The notes beneath the pieces are model-generated. The model did no database searches. It was not told where the DNA came from and saw nothing but the letters and a program-made list of their open reading frames with translations. Source: Gracilimonas sp965227215 (GTDB lineage: Bacteria; Bacteroidota; Rhodothermia; Balneolales; Balneolaceae). Taken from it: a stretch of DNA of 64,000 bases. The stretch covers positions 1,426,001-1,490,000 of the forward strand of contig OZ245729.1 in the NCBI GenBank assembly GCA_965227215.1, in the 5' to 3' direction. Numbering within the stretch: position 1 is the stretch's first letter; every line of letters starts with the position of its first letter. Positions 10,130 to 19,496 of the stretch are shown one piece after another. The position numbers and the translations under genes were made by a program.

Positions 10130-12667
10130 TTAAACCTTCAGGCATATGATAGTGGTATCATCCGCCAATTGATAGTTACTGAATTTCTGAACAGTACGTT
10201 TTATTTCCTGTGCAATTTCGTTAGCCGACAGGTTTTCTGTTTCAATAGATTCTATCAGTCGCGGCACTTCATCAAAACCAAAACGTTCACCTTTTTCATT
10301 CACAGCTTCCGGCAATCCATCCGAATAAAGCAGGAAGAAATCACCTTTCTTCATGGAGATAGTTTCAGCATTGTACTTAACCCCTGTTTTTAATCCCAAG
10401 GGGAAAGCCGGTGCCGGTGTATGGATGTATTCTGCAATTCCGTTTCTTTTTAGTATAGGGCGGCAGTGGCCGGCATTAGCAATGCTTATCTTCATAGAGT
10501 TAAAATCATAACGAGCCAGCGCACATGTTATAAAAGTTCGTTTATCAGTCCTCGAAAATATCGGTTCGGTAATCTGCGACAATACTTCATCCGGCATGTC
10601 TTCTTTCATTCTGGACAGCAGCAATCCACTGGTAAATACAGCCGGCATTGCCGCACGCATCGCCTTACCCGAAACATCCACCACAGCCATCGTTAAAGCT
10701 GTTACCTCCCCATGTTCATTTTCTGAAAGTACGTAATCGAAATAATCACCGCCAACTTCAAAAGAGGGCAGGAAGAATCCATAAACGTCTATTCCATCAG
10801 CTTTAGGTGGTTGAAGCGGCATTAACTTGTACTGGCTTTCCCGGGCTATCTCTATTTCTTTTTCGACCCGAAGGTGCTGTGCTATTCGCTCTTCATATTC
10901 TGGGATATACCCGCCAACTTCGGATACTGAGAACCCATATCGGTACGCTATGAACCCATAAATCAACGGACCTGCCAACACAAACGCCTGTACCCAACTT
11001 ATGTAGGCAACTTCCATCGACTCAGAACCCAGGTAAGGTTGAATCATAAAGAACACGTTGAAAAACCATAAAGCAGTACAAACACTGAGTATCCCAAATT
11101 CCCGAATTGTATAAATCAATACTACGGCTATACCCATATAAATAGCCAAATCTTCAAACATGGAGCCGCTTGTTCCTACTAATCGCCCAAGAACGGTAAT
11201 ACAAATCCCGGTGAAAACGATCGAGAGTATGCCAACTAACCAATCGCGCTTAATCCAATGATTAATGATAGAGTAAACAAATCCCACTTGTGCAATACAA
11301 ACCAACCAGGTTACCGTCATCGCACTCATATTAATGGTAAGTAACTTGGGTTGAATGCTCGCCTCTGCAAAACCGAATTGGCTGTCAATTTGAATGAGAT
11401 AATCATCCATCAGATACAATAAAGCAGACATAATCCCAATAAGAATACCCCCAACGGCAAAACCATGGATAAGCCCGGCCCCTGTTTCGCTGATGAAAAA
11501 CTTTCGCTGCCATAAGGCATCGATTACATCAACCTGATTTTGTTTCTGTGAACGTGCCAGCGCCTCCCAGCTTATATACGCCAGTGACCCATACAAGCCA
11601 ACAACCAAAGCAAACAACACGCTATTTATAGTTGCGCCAAATAACCCAGCGTTGCTTAGAAAATCATTAAATGTATAGTAGAAGAAAATTGCCCTCCACC
11701 CGTAGATGGTAAGCGATACAACAATAAAAATTAACAGAGCTCTTCTCCATTCTACCTTTCCTTTAAAAATGTTTTGAATTCCCACCGTAAAAACCAGAAT
11801 GGCTAGAATAAACAAAGCAGAAAAAAGTGCATACGAAAAAAATAAATCACTGTCATCTTCTATGGATGTGCTGGCTTGCAAGTTCTCGGGTTCAAACTGA
11901 TTCATTGCTGCAAACGATTCGATACTGAACCCAAACTCGGTTCTGAAACCCGATTCATTATCTATTTCCCTAACCATAGGTTTGAGGTTCAGCCTTAGCA
12001 GTTCGGGAGTGTCTATTACTCCGGGCTTTCTCTCCCATGTAATATCAAGGGTGTTGGTGCCTCCGTTTTCCAGTACTACCCTATTATTTCGCTCTTCGAT
12101 AATTTCAAAAGAAGAGTCATCTGAATTCTGTTCAATGATTTCATACTTATCCAGATCATAACCCAGTGTACTTCCAACTAACTCATTTGCAATTGCCAAG
12201 AGTGAATCGCCTTGTAAAAATGTTGGATTCGGATTCTCGTCATGCGCTTTTATGCGAACCACCCTCCCCGAATTGGATGTATTCAGCCTTAGTCGTCCAA
12301 CATCGTCAAACAACTGTCCGGTTGAAACAAACATACCGTTATTTCTATTCCTGCTACCTATAATGGTTTCCCAGCTTTGGATATGCACATCAGCCTTATT
12401 CAGCTTCGCCGGGTTTGTTTTATCCGTCAAGGTGTCTTGAAGAGATTTCAGGTATTTCAGATGCTGTTTACGCATCGTCATCATAGCGAGTGAATCGGTA
12501 GTGAACCCGAACCGGGGCGCAATATCTACAAGCTTTTCTTCAACGGTTTCTTTGCTTTCAGATATGGGGCCGGATGCATAGAATTCAATATGGGGGCGAA
12601 GAAAGAAATAGCTCACCACCCCGATGAATCCACAAAAAAGTAATATTAAAGTACGTCGGTTTAACAA
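10130..12667 (-). CDS. Membrane SpoIIE/PP2C-type serine phosphatase
   Basis: An 845-residue integral membrane signalling protein. One N-terminal membrane helix (about 7-23) precedes a ~250-residue extracytoplasmic domain, then eight or more hydrophobic helices (about 275-590), then a cytoplasmic SpoIIE-type PP2C phosphatase domain. Metal-binding marks are present: EVGGDYFDY, MAVVDVSGKAMRAAMPA, IANAGHCRPIL, LYSDGLPEAVN and the terminal ADDTT (Asp836/837). Such RsbU-like enzymes dephosphorylate anti-anti-sigma factors, but none is encoded nearby. The only available start is TTG at 12667, since an in-frame stop lies closely upstream and no early ATG exists. It sits 117 bp downstream of the histidine kinase, same strand. 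The target is unknown. Confidence 0.88.
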   Translation of the reverse strand: MLNRRTLILLFCGFIGVVSYFFLRPHIEFYASGPISESKETVEEKLVDIAPRFGFTTDSLAMMTMRKQHLKYLKSLQDTLTDKTNPAKLNKADVHIQSWETIIGSRNRNNGMFVSTGQLFDDVGRLRLNTSNSGRVVRIKAHDENPNPTFLQGDSLLAIANELVGSTLGYDLDKYEIIEQNSDDSSFEIIEERNNRVVLENGGTNTLDITWERKPGVIDTPELLRLNLKPMVREIDNESGFRTEFGFSIESFAAMNQFEPENLQASTSIEDDSDLFFSYALFSALFILAILVFTVGIQNIFKGKVEWRRALLIFIVVSLTIYGWRAIFFYYTFNDFLSNAGLFGATINSVLFALVVGLYGSLAYISWEALARSQKQNQVDVIDALWQRKFFISETGAGLIHGFAVGGILIGIMSALLYLMDDYLIQIDSQFGFAEASIQPKLLTINMSAMTVTWLVCIAQVGFVYSIINHWIKRDWLVGILSIVFTGICITVLGRLVGTSGSMFEDLAIYMGIAVVLIYTIREFGILSVCTALWFFNVFFMIQPYLGSESMEVAYISWVQAFVLAGPLIYGFIAYRYGFSVSEVGGYIPEYEERIAQHLRVEKEIEIARESQYKLMPLQPPKADGIDVYGFFLPSFEVGGDYFDYVLSENEHGEVTALTMAVVDVSGKAMRAAMPAVFTSGLLLSRMKEDMPDEVLSQITEPIFSRTDKRTFITCALARYDFNSMKISIANAGHCRPILKRNGIAEYIHTPAPAFPLGLKTGVKYNAETISMKKGDFFLLYSDGLPEAVNEKGERFGFDEVPRLIESIETENLSANEIAQEIKRTVQKFSNYQLADDTTIICLKV

Positions 12668-12784
12668 CGAAGTTCGCCCTAATTAATCTTATGTCATTAA
12701 AAATGACCTGAGTTAGCAGTAATAAAGGAAGCTACGATTTTTTGAATGCTTTGTTACTAACCATTTAATGAGATTTGAACAAAG

Positions 12785-14590
12785 TCAGTTCTTCATTTCA
12801 TGTTCCCGGATAAATTCAATCTTAAAGATGCTTCCATTAGCCTGTGAACTCTCCATTATTTCGAAATCCCCTTCCAACTGTCCGGCTAGTGTTTTGATTA
12901 GCGTTGATCCAAGCGAGGTGGAATTGGTGAATTTATTGACATCAAAACCCTGACCGGTATCAGAGATAACCATAGTTATTCTACCATTCTCTTCGGTCAT
13001 TTTTACATTTATCTTTCCATCCTCCTGGTCCTTAAAAGCATGTTTATAGGCATTCACGATCAGCTCATTAATCAGCAAGGAACAAGGAATGGCTTGGTTA
13101 ATACTCAGGGAAATTGATTCTACTTCTGCAGAAAGTTCAATATTCTTTTGACCGCTCATGTGCATACTGCTTATCGCTTGCAGTAAATCGTTTACATATT
13201 TATCGTAATCAATAAAAGCCAGCGATTCACTTTCATAAAGCATTTCATGAACCAATGCTATAGACTGAATCCGCATTTGGCTGTCGCTAAGAGCTTTTTC
13301 TACCTCCGTATTTTTGGCACTGTAGCTTTGCAGCTGGAGCAAACCTGAAATGACGGCAAGGTTATTTTTTACCCGGTGATGAATTTCTGCCAGCATCACC
13401 TCTTTTTCTTTAAGAGATCCGCGAATTTCTTCTTCCTGCTTTTTGCGTTCGGAAATGTCACTGGCTACTGAAACGGTGCCTACTTTATTCCCTTGCATAT
13501 CCATAAGCTCTGCCTCTGAAAATAACACAGAAAGTGAATGCCCGTCTTTATGAATCAATGAAAACTCAAAGGATTTTTTGTCTTTTTGGTTTTGCTCATA
13601 CTCTTTGCCCATCCCCTTCATATCATAAAAATCCTTAACCTGATGTTGAATCATTTCTTCAACCTCATACCCCATGAGATCAGCTGCTGCAGAATTTACC
13701 CGGATCAGGGTTCCATCATTGTCTGTTACAAACAAAGCTTCCTGAATAGATTCAATGATATTATCAACATACGCTTTAGAAACGGTCTTTTTCTGAAGCC
13801 CTGCCGCCATGGAATTGAAAGCCTCCGAAAGCTCCCCTATCTCATCTTTAGAAGTAATATCAATTCTTTCATCCAACTTGCCTTCACCCAGTTTTTTGGC
13901 TGTTGCGCTCAGTTTTGCCAGGGGATTTGCAATAGATTTATAAATATAAACAGCCAGAACAATAGCCAGCAACACCGAGCTGAGCGTAGCTATATAGTTA
14001 ATAAGTTCTGCTCTCTCCAATGAGCTGGTGAGCTGAACATTTCGTTGCTCCTGAATAGACAATACAAAACTGCGAAGCTGTGTTATTTCCGGGATGATAT
14101 TATTGCGAAAGTAAGGCTCAATCGAATTTATGAACATGATGTTAGCCTGCTCAAAATCTTCTTCTCCCAAGTCTAACCACTGTTCCGTAATCGACTTATA
14201 CACTTCATAACTCATCAGCAGCTCATTCACATCTTCCGGTAATCGCTGATCTTGGACCAGCAAAGCCTCTAATTTTGCAAAAGCTGCTTCAAACTGCTTT
14301 AGTTCTCCCTCAAATTGTGATATAAGTTCTACTACAGCCGGAAGCTCCTGTACCGTATCGTAGTTTTTTTCTACTACCAGTGCTTCTCTTATTCCATTCA
14401 AAAAGATCAGGCTTTGGAATAGGCTGCGCTCCATTTCACCGGTATATATTACAACCTCAGAAGCCTCATTGACTGACCGTAGTTGTTCCTGTCTTATTTC
14501 CGAAGTGAATTGATCAGAAATAAAGCCAACAACAGCCAACAACAAACTGATGCAAATAAAGCCAATTATAATTTTTGTACCGAGTCTCAA
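12785..14590 (-). CDS. Sensor histidine kinase (HAMP-PAS-HisKA_2)
   Basis: A 601-residue membrane sensor. Layout: membrane helix 5-24, an all-helical periplasmic sensor of about 165 residues (four-helix-bundle type), second helix about 199-219, HAMP (about 220-270), PAS (about 275-385, with FVTDNDGTLIRVN), the HisKA_2 phosphoacceptor (HHRVKNNL, His404/405), then an HATPase domain with N508/N513 (NELIVNAYKHAF) and SDTGQGFD (544-550). HisKA_2 kinases often work with stand-alone receivers, but no response regulator is present in the window. The start is TTG at 14590; an in-frame stop lies just upstream. It is followed by the SpoIIE phosphatase, so the two may form one sensing unit (inference). 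Confidence 0.9.
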   Translation of the reverse strand: MRLGTKIIIGFICISLLLAVVGFISDQFTSEIRQEQLRSVNEASEVVIYTGEMERSLFQSLIFLNGIREALVVEKNYDTVQELPAVVELISQFEGELKQFEAAFAKLEALLVQDQRLPEDVNELLMSYEVYKSITEQWLDLGEEDFEQANIMFINSIEPYFRNNIIPEITQLRSFVLSIQEQRNVQLTSSLERAELINYIATLSSVLLAIVLAVYIYKSIANPLAKLSATAKKLGEGKLDERIDITSKDEIGELSEAFNSMAAGLQKKTVSKAYVDNIIESIQEALFVTDNDGTLIRVNSAAADLMGYEVEEMIQHQVKDFYDMKGMGKEYEQNQKDKKSFEFSLIHKDGHSLSVLFSEAELMDMQGNKVGTVSVASDISERKKQEEEIRGSLKEKEVMLAEIHHRVKNNLAVISGLLQLQSYSAKNTEVEKALSDSQMRIQSIALVHEMLYESESLAFIDYDKYVNDLLQAISSMHMSGQKNIELSAEVESISLSINQAIPCSLLINELIVNAYKHAFKDQEDGKINVKMTEENGRITMVISDTGQGFDVNKFTNSTSLGSTLIKTLAGQLEGDFEIMESSQANGSIFKIEFIREHEMKN

Positions 14591-14697
14591 GGCTAATAAA
14601 AATTAAAGAGTTGAACGCCTTCAATTATAGAGCTTCCTTGCAGAAAACTCTATGATCTTAAAATTAAAAAAGACTCATGTAACAATTGGCTCCAAAC

Positions 14698-16785
14698 TTA
14701 GAAAGAGAGCAATTCCTCTATCTTACCGGCAATTTTTTCGGAAGTTGGAAGCACTGAGTTCATCAGGTTAACATTATAAGGAACAGGTATATCAGGCATG
14801 GTTATACGTTCAACCGGTGCATCCAGATATGTGAAGGCTTCGCGCACAAGAACCGCTGCTATCTCCGCTCCAAACCCTGCCGTTTTGTTATCCTCGTGGA
14901 CAATCAAACATCGGTTTGTTCGGCGAATGGAATCAAGAACAGCCTCTTTATCCCAGGGCATCAAAGTCCTTAGATCGAGTACATCTGCAGATACTCCTAG
15001 TTTTTCTACCGCGGCTTCACTCCGTTCACACATAGCTCCCCAAGTAACAATAGTGAGCTCCTCTCCTTCTCTCAGCTTTTTTGCTTTTCCAAATGGTACA
15101 ATAAATTCATCGCCAGGATATGGCTTTCGTGCATACTTGGCATCTAATAAATTCCGATGCTCAAAAAAGACGGTTGGGTTGTTGCTTCGCATTGCTGATC
15201 TCAGTAATCCAACTGCATCTTCAGCATTACTGGGCATAGCCACCTGCCACCCAATAGCGTGAGTAAAAAACACCTCGTTACTCATACTGTGCCATGGGTC
15301 ACCACATTTAGCAAAGCCACCAGGCATACGAACTACAATAGGTGCAGCAAAACGATTGGCTGTTCTCCACCGTGTAGTTCCACAGTTGTTGAGTTGCTCT
15401 GTTGCCGGATCTGCATATTTCCTGAATTGAATTTCAGCGACGGGCATCAAGCCTGAATAAGCAAGGCCAACTGCCCGCCCGATAATTCCTTCTTCAGAAA
15501 GACTGGTATCAAAAACTCGATCTTCTCCAAATTCAGACTGGAGATCCATGGTTGCTGCATGCACACCACCTTTCATCCCAACGTCTTCTCCAAAAACTAA
15601 TACCCGGGGGTTGGTTTCCAGCTCATACTTCAGTGTACGGCGGATCGCTTCCACAATGTTAATGCGCTGCTTTTCAGGCTTTGCTTCTTCCGACGATTCC
15701 GGGAAATCATGCCCCTCAACGGCAAGACCACCTATAGTCTGGATTTCATCTTCAGCGAAAGCAAATTTTTCTGTTTGTGAAGTATCCGGTTGTGGGCGGT
15801 TCAGAGCTGATTCAGCGGCTTTCTCAATCGTTTCTTTGGCTTTCTTCTCCCAATTTTTCCAGGTCTTTTCGGTAATTTGATCCGGCACCAAAAAGGCTTT
15901 CAGTTTTTCAAGCGGATCGTTTTCTTTTTCCTTTTTCAGAAGCTCTTCGTCCTTATAAGCCTGATTGTCCTGGTAAGAATGTCCGTTTAGCCTTGGCACC
16001 GTCAACCTTATCAGTGCAGGGCCTTTCCTCCCGCGAACATAATCCACAGATTCTTCCAGTAACGATGAGGCTTCCTCAGGGTCGGTTCCATCTCCATCAT
16101 AAATCTTCAGATTGTTAAACGACTGAAGGTTGTTACTGATTTTACCTCCGGGGGTCTGGTATTCGCTGGTAACCGAGATCCCGTATCCATTGTCTTCAAT
16201 GTAAAATAATACAGGTAAATTCTGGGTAGTAGCAATTGTGAGTGCCGACCAGAATCCATTCGTTGCAACTGAACCATCGCCACCTAAAATTACAGAAATT
16301 GCCTTGTCGTACTCTTTTTCTTTGAGCACGTTCTTGCGGTATTCTATTCCCTGAGCCCAACCAATAGCGGGTGTATATTGTGAGCCAACATCTCCTGCCA
16401 TAGGTAATACTTTGGGGCCATCGGCATCCGGCTTATTGCATACCACTCCAATATCTCGCCCATCGCTATAACCGCCCGACTTACCCATCGGAGCTGCCAT
16501 CGCATCTTCTTCAGAAAGACCAAGCGTTAACAGCAATGGGCGTGAACGGTAGTATGCACTCGCCGAGTCGTGCTTATTGGTAAGCAACTTTCCTAATAAA
16601 ATCTGCCCCAGTTCATGGCCTCGCGCTGAAAACTGATACAGCACTTCTTTATTTGGAACCAGCTCGTTTTCCTCTTTATCGTCCATTGCCCTTGAGGTAA
16701 GCATGAGCCGGGCAACGTCTTTCCAGTCAACGTCGTTGGTTGTTTTGTTTTTCTTCTTTTTTGATGCCGTTTTTTTCCTGGCCAT
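14698..16785 (-). CDS. 2-oxoacid dehydrogenase E1, fused alpha and beta
   Basis: A 695-residue thiamine-diphosphate enzyme with the E1 alpha and beta subunits in one chain. The alpha part (about 20-330) has the ThDP motif GDGSVATNGFW starting at 169 and ending IEDNGYGIS. The beta part starts near 372 (INIVEAIRRTLKYEL, FGEDVG) and contains VVRMPGG and LDLRTLMPWD. It decarboxylates a 2-oxo acid and passes the acyl group to lipoyl-E2; the branched-chain (2-oxoisovalerate) type fits best, pyruvate is the alternative. The N-terminus is very Lys-rich (MARKKTASKKKKNK). It follows hisC by 19 nt on the same strand. E2 and E3 are not in the window. Confidence 0.88.
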   Translation of the reverse strand: MARKKTASKKKKNKTTNDVDWKDVARLMLTSRAMDDKEENELVPNKEVLYQFSARGHELGQILLGKLLTNKHDSASAYYRSRPLLLTLGLSEEDAMAAPMGKSGGYSDGRDIGVVCNKPDADGPKVLPMAGDVGSQYTPAIGWAQGIEYRKNVLKEKEYDKAISVILGGDGSVATNGFWSALTIATTQNLPVLFYIEDNGYGISVTSEYQTPGGKISNNLQSFNNLKIYDGDGTDPEEASSLLEESVDYVRGRKGPALIRLTVPRLNGHSYQDNQAYKDEELLKKEKENDPLEKLKAFLVPDQITEKTWKNWEKKAKETIEKAAESALNRPQPDTSQTEKFAFAEDEIQTIGGLAVEGHDFPESSEEAKPEKQRINIVEAIRRTLKYELETNPRVLVFGEDVGMKGGVHAATMDLQSEFGEDRVFDTSLSEEGIIGRAVGLAYSGLMPVAEIQFRKYADPATEQLNNCGTTRWRTANRFAAPIVVRMPGGFAKCGDPWHSMSNEVFFTHAIGWQVAMPSNAEDAVGLLRSAMRSNNPTVFFEHRNLLDAKYARKPYPGDEFIVPFGKAKKLREGEELTIVTWGAMCERSEAAVEKLGVSADVLDLRTLMPWDKEAVLDSIRRTNRCLIVHEDNKTAGFGAEIAAVLVREAFTYLDAPVERITMPDIPVPYNVNLMNSVLPTSEKIAGKIEELLSF

Positions 16786-16804
16786 AAATAAAAATCTTTA
16801 CTGC

Positions 16805-17917
16805 TTACTTCTTAGTTACTTCTAAAAATGATTGTTCAAAATGATCCATTTCTTCAGATAAACCTACGGTAATCCTGATACAATTTGGTAATCCAAAAGC
16901 ATTAATTCGGCGCAAAATCACTCCCTTTTCCAACATATTCTGGGTGAATTCTATCGCCTCTTCTTCTGAAGGAAGAATCATCATCACCGAATTTGAAATC
17001 GATTTCACGTAGTCAACTTTATGCTCATCAAAAAACCGGTACAAACGCTTCTTACTTTCTTCAACAACATCAATACTTTTTTGCAGAAACTCATCATCGT
17101 TGTATGCTGCAAGTGCCGCCGCCTGCCCCAAAGTAGTGGGCTCAAAGGTCAGCTTTGTCTTCATCATATTACTAATGAGTTCTTCATTGGCAATCGCATA
17201 CCCAACTCTGAAACCAGCCAAACCATAAGCTTTGGAAAAAGTTCGTAATACAATGATGTTGTCATATTCATAATCAAGAGCGCGGGGGTAATCTTCAACG
17301 CCTTTAGTATACTCATAATAAGCCTCATCCATCACTACAAGCACATCTTCGGGCACCTGCTCCATGAACCACTCAAATTCTTCCTTATTTATATAGGTGC
17401 CTGTTGGATTATTAGGATTGGCAATGTAAACCATCTTGGTTTGATCATCGATAGCATTGGCGATGGCTTTTACGTCATAACGGTAATCCGGCGTCATCGG
17501 AATCCTTTTCAGATGAACTCCACGTACTCCAATCTGCACAAAAAAGCCTACGAATGTTGCATCGGCCGTTACTGCGTTTTCCTTATTTAGAAAAAACGTT
17601 TTACAGAGAATGGAAATAATACTTTCAGAACCGGAAGCTAATAGAACATTTTCACTGTTTACTCCATTTCGCTCAGCAATAGCTGCACGAAGCTTTCTGG
17701 CAACCGGGTCCGGATAATCTTGTATTTCTTTAAACGCCTCATCAATTGCATCCTTTACTTTTGGACTGCATCCAAGTCGGTTTTCATTAGAAGCAAGCTT
17801 GGCTATTTTGGTGGGTTTGTATAAATCTGCTACTTCTGCAATAGTCTTCCCCGCAACATAGGGTTTTAGCGTTTCTATATTACTGGGTACTAACGGTTTA
17901 CCAGTTTTTGTAGTCAT
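16805..17917 (-). CDS. hisC: Histidinol-phosphate aminotransferase family (HisC)
   Basis: A 370-residue fold-type I PLP aminotransferase. Marks: NPNNPTG (167-173), DEAYYEY (197-203), and the PLP lysine in TFSKAYGLAGFRVGY (Lys229). HisC converts imidazole-acetol phosphate and glutamate to histidinol phosphate; homologues also act on aromatic amino acids. No other his gene is adjacent. Instead it leads a two-gene unit with the fused E1 dehydrogenase (19-nt gap), so a role in amino-acid/2-oxoacid interconversion is also possible. The ATG start is well placed before the first conserved helix. Confidence 0.88.
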   Translation of the reverse strand: MTTKTGKPLVPSNIETLKPYVAGKTIAEVADLYKPTKIAKLASNENRLGCSPKVKDAIDEAFKEIQDYPDPVARKLRAAIAERNGVNSENVLLASGSESIISILCKTFFLNKENAVTADATFVGFFVQIGVRGVHLKRIPMTPDYRYDVKAIANAIDDQTKMVYIANPNNPTGTYINKEEFEWFMEQVPEDVLVVMDEAYYEYTKGVEDYPRALDYEYDNIIVLRTFSKAYGLAGFRVGYAIANEELISNMMKTKLTFEPTTLGQAAALAAYNDDEFLQKSIDVVEESKKRLYRFFDEHKVDYVKSISNSVMMILPSEEEAIEFTQNMLEKGVILRRINAFGLPNCIRITVGLSEEMDHFEQSFLEVTKK

Positions 17918-17955
17918 TAAGCCTTAACTTACTATTTAGAATTTCTGACAGTGTG

Positions 17956-17988
17956 GAAATTTACCACTAAAAAAGCGCTTTTTCCAAG
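17956..17988 (-). promoter_or_regulatory. Candidate promoter of hisC-E1 unit
   Basis: On minus: CTTG (17985-17988), 21 bp, then TAAATTTC (17956-17963), one mismatch from TAnnTTTG. The spacing equals that of the rRNA and rpsL promoters. It lies 38 bp upstream of hisC. Confidence 0.4.
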
Positions 17989-18068
17989 CTCGTACTAACT
18001 TATCCGAACTATTTGTATATGCAATTGTTTTCACCTTTGAATCAACTAATTAAAATGGCACCCATTTC

Positions 18069-18764
18069 ATGAGTAAGACGATTTTAGTTACCGGTGCCAG
18101 TCGCGGTATAGGATATGAAACTGCACTAAAGCTGGCCTCGGAAAATCACACGGTTATTGCTACTGCCCGGAGCAAGAATAAGTTACATGAACTTTCCAAT
18201 GCTTCAGAAAATGGAAAAATCATCCCGGTTACGGCTGATCTCACCAAATCAGAAGATATTAAAAGCATAGCTGATGCTGTGAAGGATACAGAAGGACTGG
18301 ACGGGTTGATTAATAATGCAGGAGCCGTTCACCGTCAGGCTTTTATGGATACCGACATCGAAGTATTCAAAAGATTGATGGATGTGAATGTATATGGGAT
18401 AGTTCGCCTTACCCAGGCATTGAAGCCCCACATGAAAAAGGGAAGTCACATACTTAACATTTCCAGTATGTCGGGTTATCAGGGAAGCTTGAAGTTTGGA
18501 GGGCTTTCGGCATATGGAGCTGCAAAAGCTGCTGTTGTAGGTTTATCAGAAGTATTGAGTGCGGAGTTTACTGAAGATAACATTGCCGTTAACTGTTTAT
18601 GCATCGGGGCAGTACAAACCGAGATGTTGACGGAAGCTTTTCCCGGTTTTGAAGCCCCTGTTTCTCCCCAGCAAATGGGAACCTACATAACCGACTTTAT
18701 TTTGACAGGCCATCAATTTTATAACGGGAAGGTATTACCCGTGGCATTAAATGATCCGGGTTAG
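18069..18764 (+). CDS. Short-chain dehydrogenase/reductase
   Basis: A 231-residue classical SDR oxidoreductase using NAD(P). It has the Rossmann motif TGASRGIG (8-15), NNAG (82-85), the catalytic Ser (about 133, ISSMSG), and YGAAK with Tyr149/Lys153. Arg12/Arg34 favour NADP(H) (inference). The substrate is unknown; its C-terminus is shorter than FabG-type enzymes and lacks the usual GG-rich end. It is divergent from hisC and 66 bp before a gene for an unknown exported protein on the same strand. Confidence 0.9.
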   Translation: MSKTILVTGASRGIGYETALKLASENHTVIATARSKNKLHELSNASENGKIIPVTADLTKSEDIKSIADAVKDTEGLDGLINNAGAVHRQAFMDTDIEVFKRLMDVNVYGIVRLTQALKPHMKKGSHILNISSMSGYQGSLKFGGLSAYGAAKAAVVGLSEVLSAEFTEDNIAVNCLCIGAVQTEMLTEAFPGFEAPVSPQQMGTYITDFILTGHQFYNGKVLPVALNDPG

Positions 18765-18830
18765 TCCATGATGGTATTGGCATTTATTATTTACTAACTT
18801 CGGTAAAACCAAAAAATCTAAGAGACTCTA

Positions 18831-19496
18831 ATGCGTACACTTTCAGCATTATTACTTTGCTTTACCATCATCTTTTCAGCAACCGAAGAATCCAAAGGTC
18901 AAACCATTGAGCTTCTGGCCGGCAACACCCTGAACGGAGCTGTAAACGGAACCTTGTTGGGAGGAGCTACCATGGCCTTAAATAATAGTTCTGATTTTGC
19001 TCCTTTACGTGTGGGGGTTGGGCTTGGAACATTATATGGAGTGGGAGTTGGAGCTTATGACATTGGCTCTTCGGGTGGGCAACAACTGATTGTGCAGGGT
19101 TTATTTAATGATGGAAATAACACCAGCATTATTGTATTACTGGATACTTTTTATGGGGCTGCTGCAGGTGCCGTAGTTACAACGTCTGTGATGTTAGTAG
19201 CAAATGAACCGTTAGTAGAAGGCTTGCAATATGGAGCGGGAATTGGTGCATGGGTAGGCTTTGGGGTTGGACTCATTGATGCTTTTGCCCTGTCCAAGCG
19301 AATTACTCCCACCAGTACAGCGATGAAAAGTTCAGTTCCTCAAGCAGATGGATTGGTAGGCATTCAATTTAACGATAAAACCAGTATTGGATTGGTTTCT
19401 CCGTCTATAACTGCAACTTACCAACCTACAGATAATGGTATATCCCGAAGGTTTTCCCCATCTGTGAACTTGTTAAACTTGAAGATTAATCTTTAG
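18831..19496 (+). CDS. Exported glycine-rich protein of unknown function
   Basis: I do not recognise this 221-residue protein. A signal peptide is likely (MRTLSALLLCFTIIFSA, cleavage around residues 18-24). The mature part is rich in Gly/Ala with small-residue spacing in hydrophobic stretches (GVGLGTLYGVGVGAYDIG; GAGIGAWVGFGVGL), a pattern seen in glycine-zipper membrane segments. The C-terminal 50 residues look more like beta strands and end SPSVNLLNLKINL, reminiscent of an outer-membrane protein end. It overlaps the SGNH hydrolase gene tail-to-tail by 11 bp. The coding call rests on frame length, ATG start and signal peptide. Confidence 0.65.
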   Translation: MRTLSALLLCFTIIFSATEESKGQTIELLAGNTLNGAVNGTLLGGATMALNNSSDFAPLRVGVGLGTLYGVGVGAYDIGSSGGQQLIVQGLFNDGNNTSIIVLLDTFYGAAAGAVVTTSVMLVANEPLVEGLQYGAGIGAWVGFGVGLIDAFALSKRITPTSTAMKSSVPQADGLVGIQFNDKTSIGLVSPSITATYQPTDNGISRRFSPSVNLLNLKINL

